NCBI RefSeq assembly: GCF_025698545.1
Contig: NC_068569.1
Location: 21,638,001 to 21,702,000, forward strand
From: Gossypium raimondii
Taxonomy: Eukaryota > Streptophyta > Magnoliopsida > Malvales > Malvaceae
Length of the DNA stretch: 64,000 nucleotides
Reading direction: 5' to 3'
A program made the position numbers and the translations under genes. Each line of letters starts with the position of its first letter. Position 1 is the stretch's first letter. This document shows positions 11,076 through 23,731 of this stretch, piece after piece. The notes beneath the pieces were generated by a model that was not told where the DNA came from, did no database searches, and saw only the letters and a list, made by a program, of their open reading frames with translations.

Positions 11076-13076
11076 TTTGAAATATGTTACGTCTTTTCTT
11101 TTAACCAAGATTTTGTCCTACTAGTGTTTTAGATAAAGATTTTTAATGAGACAACTTATAATGAGATGTTTTATACTTTTTTTCCTTCATAATATTTTTT
11201 ATTCCATATGGTTTTTTTTTTAAATAAGGTTTTTGTTTATATAATATAGGGGTGGAAGTGGTTTGAACCTGTGCCAAATGGGTGTTTGGCAAGAACTAAC
11301 CACCGCTCCATACAAATAAAGACTTCTAACAAGATTTTAACAATGCACATTTTCATTTACAGACATCTAAAGTTGAGTATTATACATATTTTCATAAATA
11401 AATATTCTTTCAATTCTTATAACCCTAAAACTTATTTTCTTATAATCCCTAAAGAATTTAGGGGTTATAAATGGCATCCATAAACTTATGGTATCTATGC
11501 TTTAAAAAGAAAGAATTATTAGTCTTCCTTTTCTTTCTCATTTTATTATAATTTCCATTAGTTTTATGACAAGTGAATAGTTTTGTTAGATAAATGTACT
11601 AATATCTTAAAAGTAATTAATTTTTATTAAAAGTATTATATAAAATTTAAAAATATTTTTATTTTTATTTAAAAAATGTTTGTAAGAAACATGAGAAATA
11701 AAATAAAATTCCTACATTTATATATAACTTATTGGGTAGTTAAAATTGTTGGAAAGAAAGAATATTTTTGTATTTATATTACTTTGATTTAAAGTCAATT
11801 CATTTCAAAATGAAAACAATGGATTTTGTTTTTATTGAATTTTACAAAATATTTTTAGTGAATGAAAACAATTGTTTAATGTTGTTTTCTATTTTCACAT
11901 ATTTTTATTTTTTAATTTTGAATCAAATACATTATTCAGTGTCTTCCATTTTCAAGAAAACAAAATTAATCTTTATTTTCTAAAATCAAACCAAGCCTAA
12001 TCATCTCTATTTTATATTTTCATTTTATGATTTTTTATACTATTATTTAAGTTTTTGACTAAATTTATGTCACGAATTAACTAGACGTTAATTAGTTAGA
12101 AAATTCTTAAAAACACCTTACTTTTACAAAGTAATCAATATTAGTATAAGGGTAATTTTATCTTTCTATATTTTTAATAAAAATATTACTATTATAAAAT
12201 CAACTTTACCAATTTCAACCAAAATCTCATTTAATTTTAATATAAGTTTTTATAAATATATTTTTATATATCTTCCCATCATAATCTAGTAATTTTTAGG
12301 GATAATATAATTTTTGGCCCTTGGACTTGGAACTAGAGATCCACTTTGGTACCTAAACTTAATAACTAAATTCATTTTGGTCCTTTAACTTTGATTTCGT
12401 CAAGATTTGATAATGTGACCAGTGTTCTTGAAGCATGACTAGATTGATTGATCGGACCGGTTGAACTAAGAATCAATTGGTATACTGGTCTAAACAAATG
12501 GGTTGAACCAATTGAATTAGAAACTGCATGAAATTGATAAACATCAAAGACTAGGACAAAAATAAGTAGTTGAAAAGGTTGGACTAGTTTAATCAAATTC
12601 TTTTTTTTTAATCTTAATAGTTTTAAATTATTTATTTAATTATTGTTGGTCTAGCATTTGAACCAATCAAATCGATTGAAATGAGAACCAGTGTTTTGAT
12701 CGATTCAACTACTAATTCAATTATTAAAAAACTGTATGCGACATTTTAAGATTGTACCATGTCATTACTTGAAAATTTATATAATTTTTTAATTTTTAAA
12801 TAATGATGTGACATAATCTCAAAATTTAAATCTAAATTTACTGATTTCACACACACACACACACAATTATATTATCAAATTTTTTTACCTTCGTCCATTG
12901 AATTAATGCTCATTTAAGTTTAACTGTGCCAGTCAACCAAGAGTTATTTAACGGCGTATATGACCATAGTTCGAACAACAATTTTGAATTTAAACCATGA
13001 CCTAGCCCAAAAAGCATTACAATTAAAAAAAAAATAATTATAACAATTATAAAGATGAAATTTCAGCAGAGATTTA
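11076..13076. other. AT-rich intergenic DNA with a dispersed repeat around 12300-12760
   Basis: No gene. From about 12300 the text has the typical transposon-flank phrases TTTGGTCC and CTTGGAC, and 12415-12530 contains ACCGGTT-rich DNA of a dispersed repeat type; a related ACTAGTTCG/GAACCAGT stretch occurs at 28315-28475. A (CA)n run lies at 12849-12865. The last 60 bp before 13077 is the 3' untranslated end of LacA. Confidence 0.5.
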
Positions 13077-15275
13077 TCAGCACCGTGGCATATCCGGTGG
13101 CGGAGGCAGTAACCTCTCTTCGGGCTGGTCTCCGTCTTTTACTATGAAAACAGTCTTCATCCCCCAAGTCATATGCCGGTCTATATGGCAATGCAGTAAC
13201 CAAACTCCTACAATATCCGCCCTTTACTCAAATTAGTAACACCAATCACATGTAGTTATTATAGTTATGATAATGGAGAAAGGCTAGAGCAATAATTTAC
13301 CAGGGTTGTCTGCCTTGAATCTCACGGTGACCCAGCCATTGATGGGTACACTCACCGTGTTTCGAAGCGGGGGATCTTTGAGGTTGTACTTCAAAGGATC
13401 CTTGTATATGTCGAAATTCCCTAACCCAAATCCAACAATGTAAAAGTTGTAACCATGCAGGTGAATAGGATGATCAATCCCGCCCATCAATGCCGTCCCT
13501 TGAAGAACAATCTCCACCGTGGTGTTATAGTCCAGCACCATCACCTCGGTCCCTCGTTTCGGAGTTTCTAAGTTCAAGGGAAGAAATATGTCAGTGAAAT
13601 TGAATAAAAATGGTGGCATGTCGGGAAAATTATCCCCATACACCCCATTGGTGTGCTGATAGTAAGCTTGGAGCAAAGCAGTCGATGGATTAACAAAGCT
13701 TATGTTGTTCATGCTAGCAGCAAACCTAGTTCCATTAGGACCAGCACAATTGTTATTGTCTTGGCAAGGGAAAGAGTTAACGGAAATCGTGGTGAAAATT
13801 CGATTTCTGATGTGTAATGGGACATCAATTGGATGTTTTTTATCGGCTAAGCTCTTGAGACCACCAAGAAAAGAAAAGGCCGCATTTGTATCATTGTAGA
13901 AAGGAAGAGATGGCAACGAAGAAGAAGAAGAAGAAGTTGGATTGCTGTATTTTCCTTTGTATTGAACGATGGCAGTGGTCGTAGTGTTATCGAAATGATG
14001 ATTGGAACCAGTAGAATAAGCCCTAGCAACCATGTAATATAGGTCGGGTTTTTGGTTGGCAGATAACAAGGCATCTATGGTCTGTCCAGGAGAAATGGTA
14101 ACATATTCACTGCTGAGTGGCTTGGTGTAGCCTGCATCTACGCCCACAACTGTGAGATTATGTTTTTTTATGGCAAAGAACAAAATGATGTTCATTGCAG
14201 CATTTATCAAGCGAAGTAGATAAGTTTTGCCTCGATCCACCGTTAGCTTGAATGTACCTGCAGCAATAAGCGAGGTGACATTGTGATTTATACTCTTCTA
14301 ACAAATGCATTAAATACAAACCCGAAAAGGAAAAAAAGGTACCTTGTTTAGAGCAAGGGTAAAGATCACCAGGCTGACCATTGATAGTAAAGGCATCAGA
14401 GATATTAGGGTCCCCTCCAGTGTCATGCATTTGCTGGAGAACCTTTGTTATATCTTCTTTCCACCATTCACCTAATATTATGGGCACTTCTGCATCGGGT
14501 TTAGGGAAAGGATACCTAGTTCCGACCTTTGGGTGGATGATAATAGCTCCATAAACAGTAGCCCTTGACCAGTCACTGTGAGCATGCCACCATAGGGTCC
14601 CTTCCTCTGTTGAAAATATAATCTTTTGCCTGAATCTTCCTCCAGGTTTGATAGGGCATTGTGTGATGTATTCCGGTCCATCTGCCCATGGATACCTCGG
14701 CTGTAGAACTCCATGCCTGTCCCAGGATTTACATAAACACAATGATTTGCTCCAACATTCTCTAGCAACAAGGATATATATACACATATGTATTCATTGA
14801 ATTGGTGATCAAGTGGAGACATACCAGTGAATGGTGATGTTTTGTTTGCCTTGGTTATAAACGTTGACATAAATTGTATCTCCATGCTGAGCTTCTATAG
14901 TCGGCCCTGGAAATTGTCCATTTACAGTTAAAATCTTCTTTGTACTGCACAATCTTGTGTATGTAGCTTCTTTCACCTGCAGAGATACATGAATATATAT
15001 ATATGTTAGAAACTAAGGCAGTTTACTAAAGCAATTAACCTAACAAAAGATGTATATATCTTATGTTTAGTGGGGTTAATTAGTTTATGTATCTTCTCTT
15101 AATAATTAAGACCCAACATGTTAAGAGTTATCTCCAAATTACAATCTCTTTTATAATTAGCACTTACTACAAATTCATATTCATCTATTGCTAGGGAGCA
15201 AGGTTGGTGATGAAAGTAGAGTGCTAGGAAGCAAAGTATTTGAATAAGGATTAAGCTTTTCTTAGGCAAAATCAT
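13077..15275 (-). CDS. Laccase, LAC14/LAC15-like (LacA), 5 exons, 573 aa
   Basis: Exons on the minus strand: 15275-15168, 14976-14825, 14716-14343, 14257-13301, 13207-13077, all with GT-AG introns, giving a continuous 573-residue protein. Signal peptide at residues 1-30 (hydrophobic [14 protein letters not shown]). Copper ligands are complete: HWHG at 86-89, WWHAH (H131, H133), HPIHLHG in domain 3, and [12 protein letters not shown] from 536 with Met in the axial position; the protein ends PRC. A secreted multicopper oxidase expected to oxidise phenolics or flavonoids in the apoplast. Sequence words such as [20 protein letters not shown] place it near Arabidopsis LAC14/LAC15 (TT10). Exon 3 (374 nt) equals 245+129, the two exons separate in LacB and LacC, so one ancestral intron has been lost. 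I chose the ATG at 15275 because the upstream in-frame ATG at 15329 would put a hydrophilic stretch before the signal peptide. Confidence 0.95.
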
Positions 15276-17798
15276 TTTTGTGGCAGAACTTTGGCATGAA
15301 CCCTTTTCACCATAAATGCAAAAAGGCATTTCCCAAGGATTTTATAATGAAGTTAGAGAGTAAGAGCATCAAATAGGTGAAACAGATAGACTTTAATGTC
15401 TGTCCAAGAAGTTGGTAAGCTAGATTGCTCCAAGAAGGATAAAAAGGAAGAAAGGCATCCAAATATCGTATATTTTTTAAGAACTTGATTTAGACTACTT
15501 TCCTTCAGCATTTAACCTTTTATGTTCCTGCTTAGAATTAATTAGGGTTAGAGAAACTCAAAATGACCCACCATCTAATCACTTCTCATTTTACTTTCAT
15601 AAACCATTACCTTTTAAATTTACTTCAAGAGTCATGAAGGGAATGCTGTGGTGAGGGATTAGTTCAACCATTTGTGCCATCACATAATCTTAATATTAAC
15701 TACTTTATTACATTGCCAAGATCTGCAACTTCAATTTCACTTTGAAAAACTTTGAGAATCCGTTACGAAATATATGTAAAAATTTACATTCATAATTATG
15801 AGACGTTTTCTCTTAAATAAATAATATTGCCACAATAAATTAAGTCTCGAATTATTTGTTTATTCACTAAAACGTGAAGGAGATATCTAATTAGAAAGGA
15901 GTTTGTTGAAATTTATGATGTTTGGAATAAGTGGAATATTGAACTACTTGATGGATGAGATTATACCAACAAGGTTAACACACCGAAAGATGATCACCAT
16001 AAGTGGAGCTTTGAGATTTCTATGTGCTTCAACCATTTGAGGCAAACACTGTTATTGCTCGAAAAGTTGTTTTTAGCCCAAACTGGAAGGAACGTGCCAC
16101 AAATAAATGGCACTGTAATCAACATCGTTTCGGCCTATTGGGAAACCCTAAAACATAGATCTCCAATCATCTTTTGATAAAGATGACACATTGCTCAACT
16201 AGAGAATAATATTTCGTTTGAAATTTTGGGGTAATTAATGTGTTTTTTTTTCTGCCTCTGCGTCAATCTCCAAAAACCCAACTTGATTGTGGATTTAACC
16301 ACGTAAAAAAATATACTACTAACGGAAATATTTGTTTAAAGCTCCCTTACTTTTATTTACAGAAGAGATATAAACCCTAAATTTGCATCTCAATTTAAAG
16401 AGTAAATGTTAGATACAAGTATTTGATGGATTTTGTATCATCATATCTCAATACTTGGAACTTAAACTGGATATGAATAACCGGAGCAAAGCTAAAAACT
16501 TAAATGAACAAGAAAATAAGCCAAAAAGCACTTTCGTTACAATTAAATATTTTAAAATTACAATTATATCAACAATCTCAATAAAAATCAATAGTTACTA
16601 GCACTCAATTGAATAATGAATTAACTAAATAAATTTGGTAGTTGAGATAAATTAGGCATGGAATTAGGCATAAATGAGGTGATGGAAGGTGGATGCATTG
16701 CCGAGAAAAAGAACAAGAAATGAAGGGACTGATTTGGCTAAAACATACTTTTCTTTCAATAATTAGTGAGAAAGCAGATCTAGAAGATTACGATATTCAG
16801 GCTATAATTAGGTTAGAATTTAGAAACAACTAGGATAGGACTTCCCTCTATTTATATTGATTTCAAATACAAGTAACTCTCCAGGAAAAGAAATTTCATT
16901 CAAACTAAGTCATTCTCTGTATTCCGCTATTTTCCATTTAAAGCTAAAGCCAAACCTTGCTTTTAATCACACTACATTTATCTATTAATAAAAATATGTA
17001 GTACTAAAATTGAAAATTCCTTAAACATATGTTTAAACCAAGCTAATAGCTTTGAAAAATATGTAATTACATGCTTTTACCAGTCATTAATGAAAATCTG
17101 TCTTTTTCTTTTTCTTTTCCTAAAAACACCCTAAAGACATGGCATTTTTTTAGCTTTACAAGCATCTTCAAACACGGCTTGGGCTAGTATCAATGAAGAA
17201 AATTTCAAAGAAAACCAAAATGACTAGTAATTAAAAGAGCTTTTCAACCTAGTTGGGATACCATCCAACTCTCGTCATATGATCACCATATCAGGGCCAA
17301 CCTGCAGTGCCCTCAAGGGTCAGGACTCAATTGTCCTAAGCATTTCATCAAGAATGTCATTCATACATCCTCTACTACCACTGCCATCAATAGTGTAAAC
17401 AAGACTAACAAATAGTAATAATCAAGAAAAAGAACAGAAATTAGTGATCAAAATTAGTACAAAGGATGGAGGCCAACAACAATATCATAGCAAACTCTAT
17501 GCACGTAGGCTAAGGTATCAATCACCAGGCAGAGCTCGTGGATACGCAAAATATTATCAAAGACTGCTAAGTAAAAGTAATCTCGAGACCAAACTTTAAC
17601 AAGAAAAACATATCTCTAAGGTTGCCTGAAAATGAACTCTCATATAAGAAAAACATGTGACAACTACACAAACACGTCATCATATAAAACTGGAAAATTC
17701 AGCCTCACACAATGGTAAAGATCAAATAGATGTATAAATGCATATTTAATCAACCAAAAATACTAAGTCTGCATTTCTTTGATGCATTAATTACAAAG
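15276..17798. other. LacA promoter region and unassigned intergenic DNA
   Basis: A TATA-like TTATAAAAT (minus strand) lies near 15337-15345, about 65 bp upstream of the LacA ATG. Beyond that no gene is recognised. On the minus strand near 17420-17330 a short open stretch reads YTIDGSGSRGCMND and ends in a stop, and another lies near 17550-17435; either could be a small exon of a gene coming from the right, but neither has recognisable homology. Confidence 0.4.
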
Positions 17799-18485
17799 GG
17801 TTATTATTTGATACACTTGTGGAGTTTTTTAACTCCTAGGATATGGTGCCCTTGGGGCTTTCTATTTGATTGTATTGAAAGGCGCAATGAATTGGGATTT
17901 CCCTATTGGGCCGGGTCATTTCAAGGCATGCAGATCATTTATGATGAAAAGGATGAGCTTCAAGAGAATGATTTAGCGTTCTTGCAGAGTGGAACCATGC
18001 ATTACCAGACACGAGATAGATCTTCCAAAGAACAAGGCTTTTTTCGAATAAGCCAATTCATTTGGGATCTTGCGGATCCACTCTTTTTCCCATACAAAGA
18101 TCAGCCCTTTGTCTCTGTGTTTTCACACTGAGAATTATTTGCAGATGAAGAGATGTCAAAGGGGCTTCTTACTTCCCAAACAGAGCCTCCTATATCTATA
18201 TATAAATGTTGGTTTATCAAAAATACGCAAGAAAAGCACTTCGAATTATTGATTCATCGCCTGATATGGCTTAGAACCAATAGTTCATTATCCAAAGGAT
18301 TCTTCTGTCCTAATACCCGATCCGAGAGTTATCAATATTTTAACTCTGCAAGCGGACTTAAGAAACTGCTAAGTGTCCTTAATTGATATTTAAAAAAAAA
18401 ACTAAATAAACAAGACATGTGGCAGTTTCTTAAGCCCTCTTGTGGAGTTAAAAATCTCCACCGCCAATGTATCAAATAATAATCC
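17799..18485. mobile_element. Foldback/MITE-like element interrupted by plastid DNA
   Basis: The left end (17799-17836) and the reverse complement of the right end (18485-18444) share TTATTATTTGATACA followed by TGGAG and TTTTTAACTCC. After the plastid insert, 18345-18390 (AACTCTGCAAGCGGACTT...) again pairs with the reverse complement of 18449-18410 (AACTCCACAAGAGGGCTT...). The original element was thus a hairpin of about 180 bp with long arms. The ycf2 piece sits inside the left arm between two copies of TTTTAACTC. Confidence 0.65.
17838..18345 (+). pseudogene. ycf2: Nuclear plastid DNA (NUPT): ycf2 fragment
   Basis: Translation gives [20 protein letters not shown], then [19 protein letters not shown], then [20 protein letters not shown], and after a shift [14 protein letters not shown] and NTRSESYQY. 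This is unmistakably an internal part of plastid Ycf2, about 170 codons. Stops and frameshifts make it dead, as expected for an old nuclear copy. It is nested in a foldback element. Confidence 0.95.
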
Positions 18486-18589
18486 AATTAAAATTGCAAA
18501 TAACAGAGATACTTTAACACAAGTAAGATATATTTCTAAGACTTCCCAGAAAAGTATGCTCAAAGGAAAAAGAAAAGTGAATAAAATAC
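18486..18589. other. Short spacer before the tandem duplication
   Basis: AT-rich DNA between the foldback element and the first copy of the 1.5-kb duplication; nothing recognised. Confidence 0.4.
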
Positions 18590-18719
18590 ACATATATACT
18601 TATAGTTTGGCACTCTCTATGGCATTTAATAATGCCAGAAGTCAAAAGTATAACCACCATATACAACTTTTTGGGGAATAAATTGGACTCTTTTGGAAAA
18701 GTGCAACTAAAAAGAACCC

Positions 18720-18775
18720 TCAGATCTCATAGCTTTGTCAAGATCATGTAAAGTTCAAAGTAATCGCATTCATCA
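18720..18775 (-). ncRNA. Candidate C/D-box small nucleolar RNA, copy 1 (speculative)
   Basis: On the minus strand, TGATGA (18775-18770) and CTGA (18723-18720) are spaced as C and D boxes, with about 46 bases between. Both motifs and spacing recur in the second copy at 20280-20223. No convincing terminal stem is seen and no rRNA target was identified, so this is only a lead. Confidence 0.2.
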
Positions 18776-18848
18776 ATAGCTTTTCACACACCACCTTACC
18801 ACCAAGAAATATCTAATATATATATACATACACACAAAACATGTGTAC

Positions 18849-18850
<2 letters not shown>

Positions 18851-18880
<30 letters not shown>
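18851..18880. repeat. (AG)15 microsatellite
   Basis: A perfect run of 15 AG dinucleotides. The second tandem copy has AGACAGAAGAGGAGGAGG at the equivalent place, so the run expanded after duplication. Confidence 0.95.
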
Positions 18881-18884
<4 letters not shown>

Positions 18885-20089
18885 AGTAGGTGGAGTGCAA
18901 AAGCCAGAGATGAATAGAGAACCAGAACAATCCAATCAAAAATGAGTTTTCCATCATTGGGCAGATAACAGCAACGGTAGAATCACAATGAAATCCGAGA
19001 CATAAGTGTCTCCAACCCTACATAACACAGTACATAGGAAAACTATGATCTCCTTAGAAGGGTATATACGGAGAAAGCAAAAGGCACAATGGTCACAAAG
19101 GCTCTAATCAGATTCAGATACCATAAAAGCCTATAACAACAATATAAAAGGACGATGTAATGTCATCATTGTCATAATCAAACAACTCACTATATTCATT
19201 CCAATCTACAGCTTCAGAGTTCAGGGGTAAAAGTAAGCAGAAACAACAAACAAAGAATACGCCATAAAACAACTCATCATTGGCCACATATCAAAGCCTT
19301 TGAAATTCATAGAGCATATGTTAGGCAGATGGGAAAAAAAGCACTGAAAGGTTTACTAAAGTATCACAAGTTAACAAACATGAAAATTACACATTGAGGT
19401 GTTGAACAGGAAAAAGGTTGACAAGAGTTTTTCAACAACTAAATGTTTAACACTTCCAAAGCAGCAACTGAAAATGAGGGAGATAACATGATTGATGGCC
19501 TATGAAGTGAATCAATAAGAGAGATGATAAAAGTTCAAAACTGTCCCAAGCATTTAAATTAATAATAAATAAGTTTTTAAAAAAGGCAGAGCTGTATCTC
19601 AACTTTTGCACAATTCTTAGAGAGGCTTTTGATAATTTCATCTAACAACAAAAGACCATGCATTGTGAACTGTGATTAAAAATAAGATATATTCAGTGAG
19701 ATTGACAAAATCCTTAAGACTAATGAAGCTAAAGGCTCATACAATCCATCCCAGAGAGACCCTACTACGAATCAGTAGCATTACATTTCCATATTATCCT
19801 CAACAAAGGACAAAATGGACAGCCTAAAATAACCCCATTATAGAAAACTACTAAATTACCATGCATACAACTATGGGTATGCAAGAGAATGATCGAGATA
19901 CAAATTCTATGCAGAAAATATAAATAGCATGTTACATGTTACATTACCCAACAAAAGGATTCAAACGAAAATAGTATGATCAAGATACAAATCCTGGTCC
20001 ATCTCGAATATTACAGTAGCTGGTGGTGGCGGCAAAAAAAAGATACACATGTACTTAAAGTAAAATCAGAGGAAGAAGAATCGTGAAAA

Positions 20090-21535
20090 ATAGACACACA
20101 TATTTATGGTTTGGCACTGTATATAGCATTTATTAATGCCAGAAGTCAAAGGATAAACACCATACAAGGTTTTCTTTGGACTAAATTGCCCTCTTTCGAA
20201 AAAGTGCAACTAAATAGAGCCCTCAGATCTCTCATAGCTTTGTCAAGATTATGTACAGTTCACGGTAAATTAATTCATCAATAGCTTTTCACACACCACC
20301 TTACCACTAAAGAAATACCTAGTATATATATATACATACACACAAACGTGTGTACGTAGACAGAAGAGGAGGAGGTGGAGGAGGAAGTAGGGAGAGACAG
20401 AGAGAGAATGAAAGGAGGTGGAGTGCAAAAGCCAGAGATGAATCAAAAAACAGAACCATCCAATCAAAGATGAGTTTTCCATCATTGGCAAAATAACAGC
20501 AACAGTAGAACCACAATGAAAACTAAGACATAAGTGTTTAAAACCCTACATAACATCGCAGAGAGAAAAAAACTATGATCTCCTTGAAAGAGTACACATT
20601 GAGAAAGCAAAAGGCAACAAGGCCACAATGGCTCTAATCAATATAAAAGGAGGATGTAATTCAAAGAAAGTAAAATTCGCCCAGATTTCATTGTTTTTAT
20701 AATTAAACGGTAGAGGAACCCATTTCTCTCGATCCAATCTACAGCTTCGGAGTTCAGACATAAAAGTAAACAGAAGCAACAAACAAAAGAACTACCCTAC
20801 ATGACAGCTTCTCATCATTGGCCACAGATCAAAACCTTTGAAATTCATCAAGCAAATTTTACACAGACGCAATCGAAGGCATTGAAAGATTCACTAGACG
20901 TACTTTCTTAAGTATCACCAGACAACAAACAAGAAAATGGTGGAACAAAAGGCATCGAGTACAGATGAGGGAGATACTATAATTGATGGCATATGAAGTT
21001 CATCAAAAAAATGAGATGATTGAAGTTCAAAAACTGCCCCAAAGCAAATATATTAAGCATTTAAACTAATAATAACATTAAAGACAGCTAATATTTCAGT
21101 TTTAGCACAACTCTTAGAGAGGCTTTGAATGATTTCATCTAGCAACAAAAGACCTTGCATTGCAAACTATGATTGCAAATAAGATATATCCAGCGAGATT
21201 GACAAAATCCAGAAGATCAATGAAGCTAAAGACTCGTACAAACCATCCCAGTGAGACCATACTACTAATCAGTAGCATTAGATGTTCATATTGTACTCGA
21301 GAAAGGAAAAAAAGAACAGCCTAAAAAAACCCATTATAGAAAACTACTAGATTATCATGCATTCAAGTATGGGCATGCAAGTGTATGATCGAGATGCAAA
21401 TGATATACAGAAAACATAAATAGCATGATGATACGTTACCCAAAGAATGCATTCAACCGAAAATAACATGATCAAGATACAAGTCCTAGTCCATCTCCAA
21501 TATTACCGTAGCTGGTGGCGGCGGCACAAAAGAGG
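20090..21535 (-). repeat. 1.5-kb direct tandem duplication, copy 2
   Basis: Second copy of the unit described at 18590-20045, differing by scattered substitutions and small indels that preserve no shared reading frame. The right edge, read on the minus strand, has GCCGCCGCCACCAGCTACG followed by GTAATATTGG, which looks like a 5' leader exon and splice donor; copy 1 keeps the same arrangement. Confidence 0.85.
20223..20280 (-). ncRNA. Candidate C/D-box small nucleolar RNA, copy 2 (speculative)
   Basis: TGATGA at 20280-20275 and CTGA at 20226-20223 on the minus strand, matching copy 1. The stretch just before the D box (GACAAAGCTATGAG) is conserved while the stretch after the C box is variable, as would suit a guide. 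Unproven. Confidence 0.2.
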
Positions 21536-23731
21536 AAAAAAACAGTAATGAAGACGTAAGACAGGGAAAGGAGGAGTGATAAATGAGAGGAGACAGGTTA
21601 GGGTTTAAAGGCAAGACAATGCAGAATGACTAAAGCGCCATTGGTTTGAGAGGGAATGTCTCATTTTTTGTTAAAACATAAGAGTAATTATACTCAAATC
21701 ACTTCATAAATTAATTAACTTTAAAAATTTATTTTTTATTCAAGATTATGATAAAAATTTAAAAATTACATATTATAAGAAATAATTTATGTGGATTTTA
21801 TAAAATTATAACTAAAAATTATATTATTTAAATCTTAAATTTATTTTTAAAATTATACCAAAAAATATATTATAAAAAATCATTTGTGTGTTATAAAAAA
21901 TGATATAATATACTTATAAGATATTATTGTGACACCCACATCTAACTCAGATCATCGGATTCGAACTAATGAGCTTATTTAAGTTACTGAGTTGTTAAGT
22001 TTTTTTTTAAGTCCAACTAGCGAGTTTCAAACAATGATTCGACGATCGTAACTGTGGATCTAAAAATCGGTATAGTAGACTAAAGAATAAAGTTATTTAA
22101 ATTTTGGTTCATTGATTCAAAACGTTAAAAACTATTTCATGAACAAAAAAATCTATTGAAGAGAAAAGAGAGCTTTTGATTGATGCAAGTGATACGAATA
22201 AAGAAAGTCATATAACAATGATTTTATCAGTCCAATAAAATAAGAATTTTGAAATAGTTCAATGACCATTTTGTAATTATATATAAAAGATATAACGGTA
22301 ATTAACTTAAGTTATTTGATTTTATTGTTTCAAATTCTTGATGCTATAATTTTAAAAAGAAAATCTTAACGATATGAATTATAATATGGATTTTATTAAC
22401 TTGTATTAAAATTAAAAAAATAATATAAGAATGCTGGACACTTTCAATTTCCTTGGGAATTTAATGGCAGCGTTCTTGAATAAAGAAGCTTCATCCACGT
22501 TTGAAATATTAGAAACTCCGCCAAAGTTGAAATAAAACAAGCTTTTTCTTTCTGTCTTTTTTTGACTTTTCGTCAGTTTTTAGTTTTTGGGTATTTATGT
22601 TTGAAAATATGTTTGTAGCTAATTAGAAAACATCAAGTTTTACCTCCAACAGAAATTGTAAGGAGTGAGAACAACATGTGAAAATTGAAACTTAAATTAT
22701 GTCATGCCAAGGTAAAGTTTTAAATAAGGGAACATATCAACACAAATTGAATTTGATTATGAAAAGAAGTTTATCTTATCTTATAAAGTGATACTTTCCT
22801 ATGTTCTGAATGAAATCTTTCTCTCCTTGCGTTTCAAATAGAATGAGTCAAAGTTAAAATAAGGTAAATAAGTGGTCTGGTTTCCAACATACTCTTGGAA
22901 GTCAAGTCAGAGGAGGGTGGAATCTATATTTGCGTCCTGACATAGGTAAAATAATTATGGTCGAGACAAAAGTTGGAATTGAGATACAAGTTGGGTTAAA
23001 TGAATTATAGCAAGTGGATCGGTACCGATCAAATGTGTGAAGTTAAAGTTTATATATCTAGTAAATCCGTATTGATACTCATCGTGTCATTTATATGGAA
23101 ATGGCAAGGGGGATAAAAGGTGTTTCCGTTGAAGATGTCTTGACTGTTATACTTGTTGGTCTGACGATAAACTCAACTTTACGAATGTAAAAATTAATCT
23201 TAAATTTATTAAGATAATGAATGAAGATTGGACCCACCAACCAAACCAAGAAGGATAATATTTTTTTCCATTGTATTCATAACTATAAACTTATCTTTCA
23301 AATGACTAAAATGGCCTTTGAACTATAATCCTATCTTTATCATTCTCCTTATTCAACACGAGAAGAAAGGTCATTGGTTTCCACATTATTATTAGTGTGT
23401 TGGTCCAGAAATTGCAGATTTTCAGTCACGTTCGCATGTATGTCTTGTGGGGGTTCCAACTAAAAAGGTTTCATGGCTCCACTCCATTTCAAAGCCTTGA
23501 CTTCGGGGGCAAACCCTGTAAACTATTTAAAGATCATTTCTAACAAATAAAACAGAGTTTAATAGCCTTGATGAAATAAAAATCCAATACAAAATCATCC
23601 TTACAACGATCACAATTCCATTATAAATTACATTTCCATACGGGAATCTTATTAACAGAAATTCGAATAAAATTTGATCCATTAGTTTATTAAAAATAAT
23701 GTAAATCCACAACTATATCCTTCTACTGGTT
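21536..23731. other. Intergenic DNA with a telo-box and a dispersed repeat
   Basis: On the minus strand AAACCCTAA (21606-21598) is a telo-box, a promoter motif of plant ribosomal-protein and snoRNA genes, located just upstream of the tandem duplication. From about 21935 to 22310 lies a dispersed repeat whose second copy is at 30340-30720 (shared words AACTTTTGATTGAT and CAATGACCATTTTGTAA). The last part, 23580-23731, is the 3' region of LacB and matches the LacC 3' region at 39500-39597. Confidence 0.6.

Larger units (their letters stand above)
18590..20045 (-). repeat. 1.5-kb direct tandem duplication, copy 1
   Basis: Aligns along its whole length with 20090-21535 at an offset of about 1,505 bp. 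Matching landmarks: TTTGGCACT near 18606 and 20110, TCAATAGCTTTTCACACACC at 18773 and 20278, CATCATTGGCCACA at 19275 and 20813, and AGCTGGTGG at 20019 and 21511. No long ORF, so the unit is non-coding or a leader or intron; orientation is taken as minus because a telo-box and splice-like GCTACG|GTAATA lie at the right end. An (AG)15 run is unique to this copy. Confidence 0.85.

Noticed and set aside
14185-14245. miR397 target site in the laccase genes (INAAMN region)
   Set aside because: The site around INAAMN differs from the miR397 complement, as I remember it, at several positions including those facing the miRNA 5' end, in LacA and LacB. Regulation by miR397 seems unlikely; a target-prediction run would settle it.
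17330-17560. Possible small exons on the minus strand (YTIDGSGSRGCMND and a 38-codon open stretch)
   Set aside because: Too short, no recognised family, and splice sites are not convincing; kept only as a note in the intergenic entry.
17730-18386. Apparent small genes of 133 and 77 residues
   Set aside because: They are pieces of plastid ycf2 in a nuclear insertion, with frameshifts between them and unrelated flanking residues.
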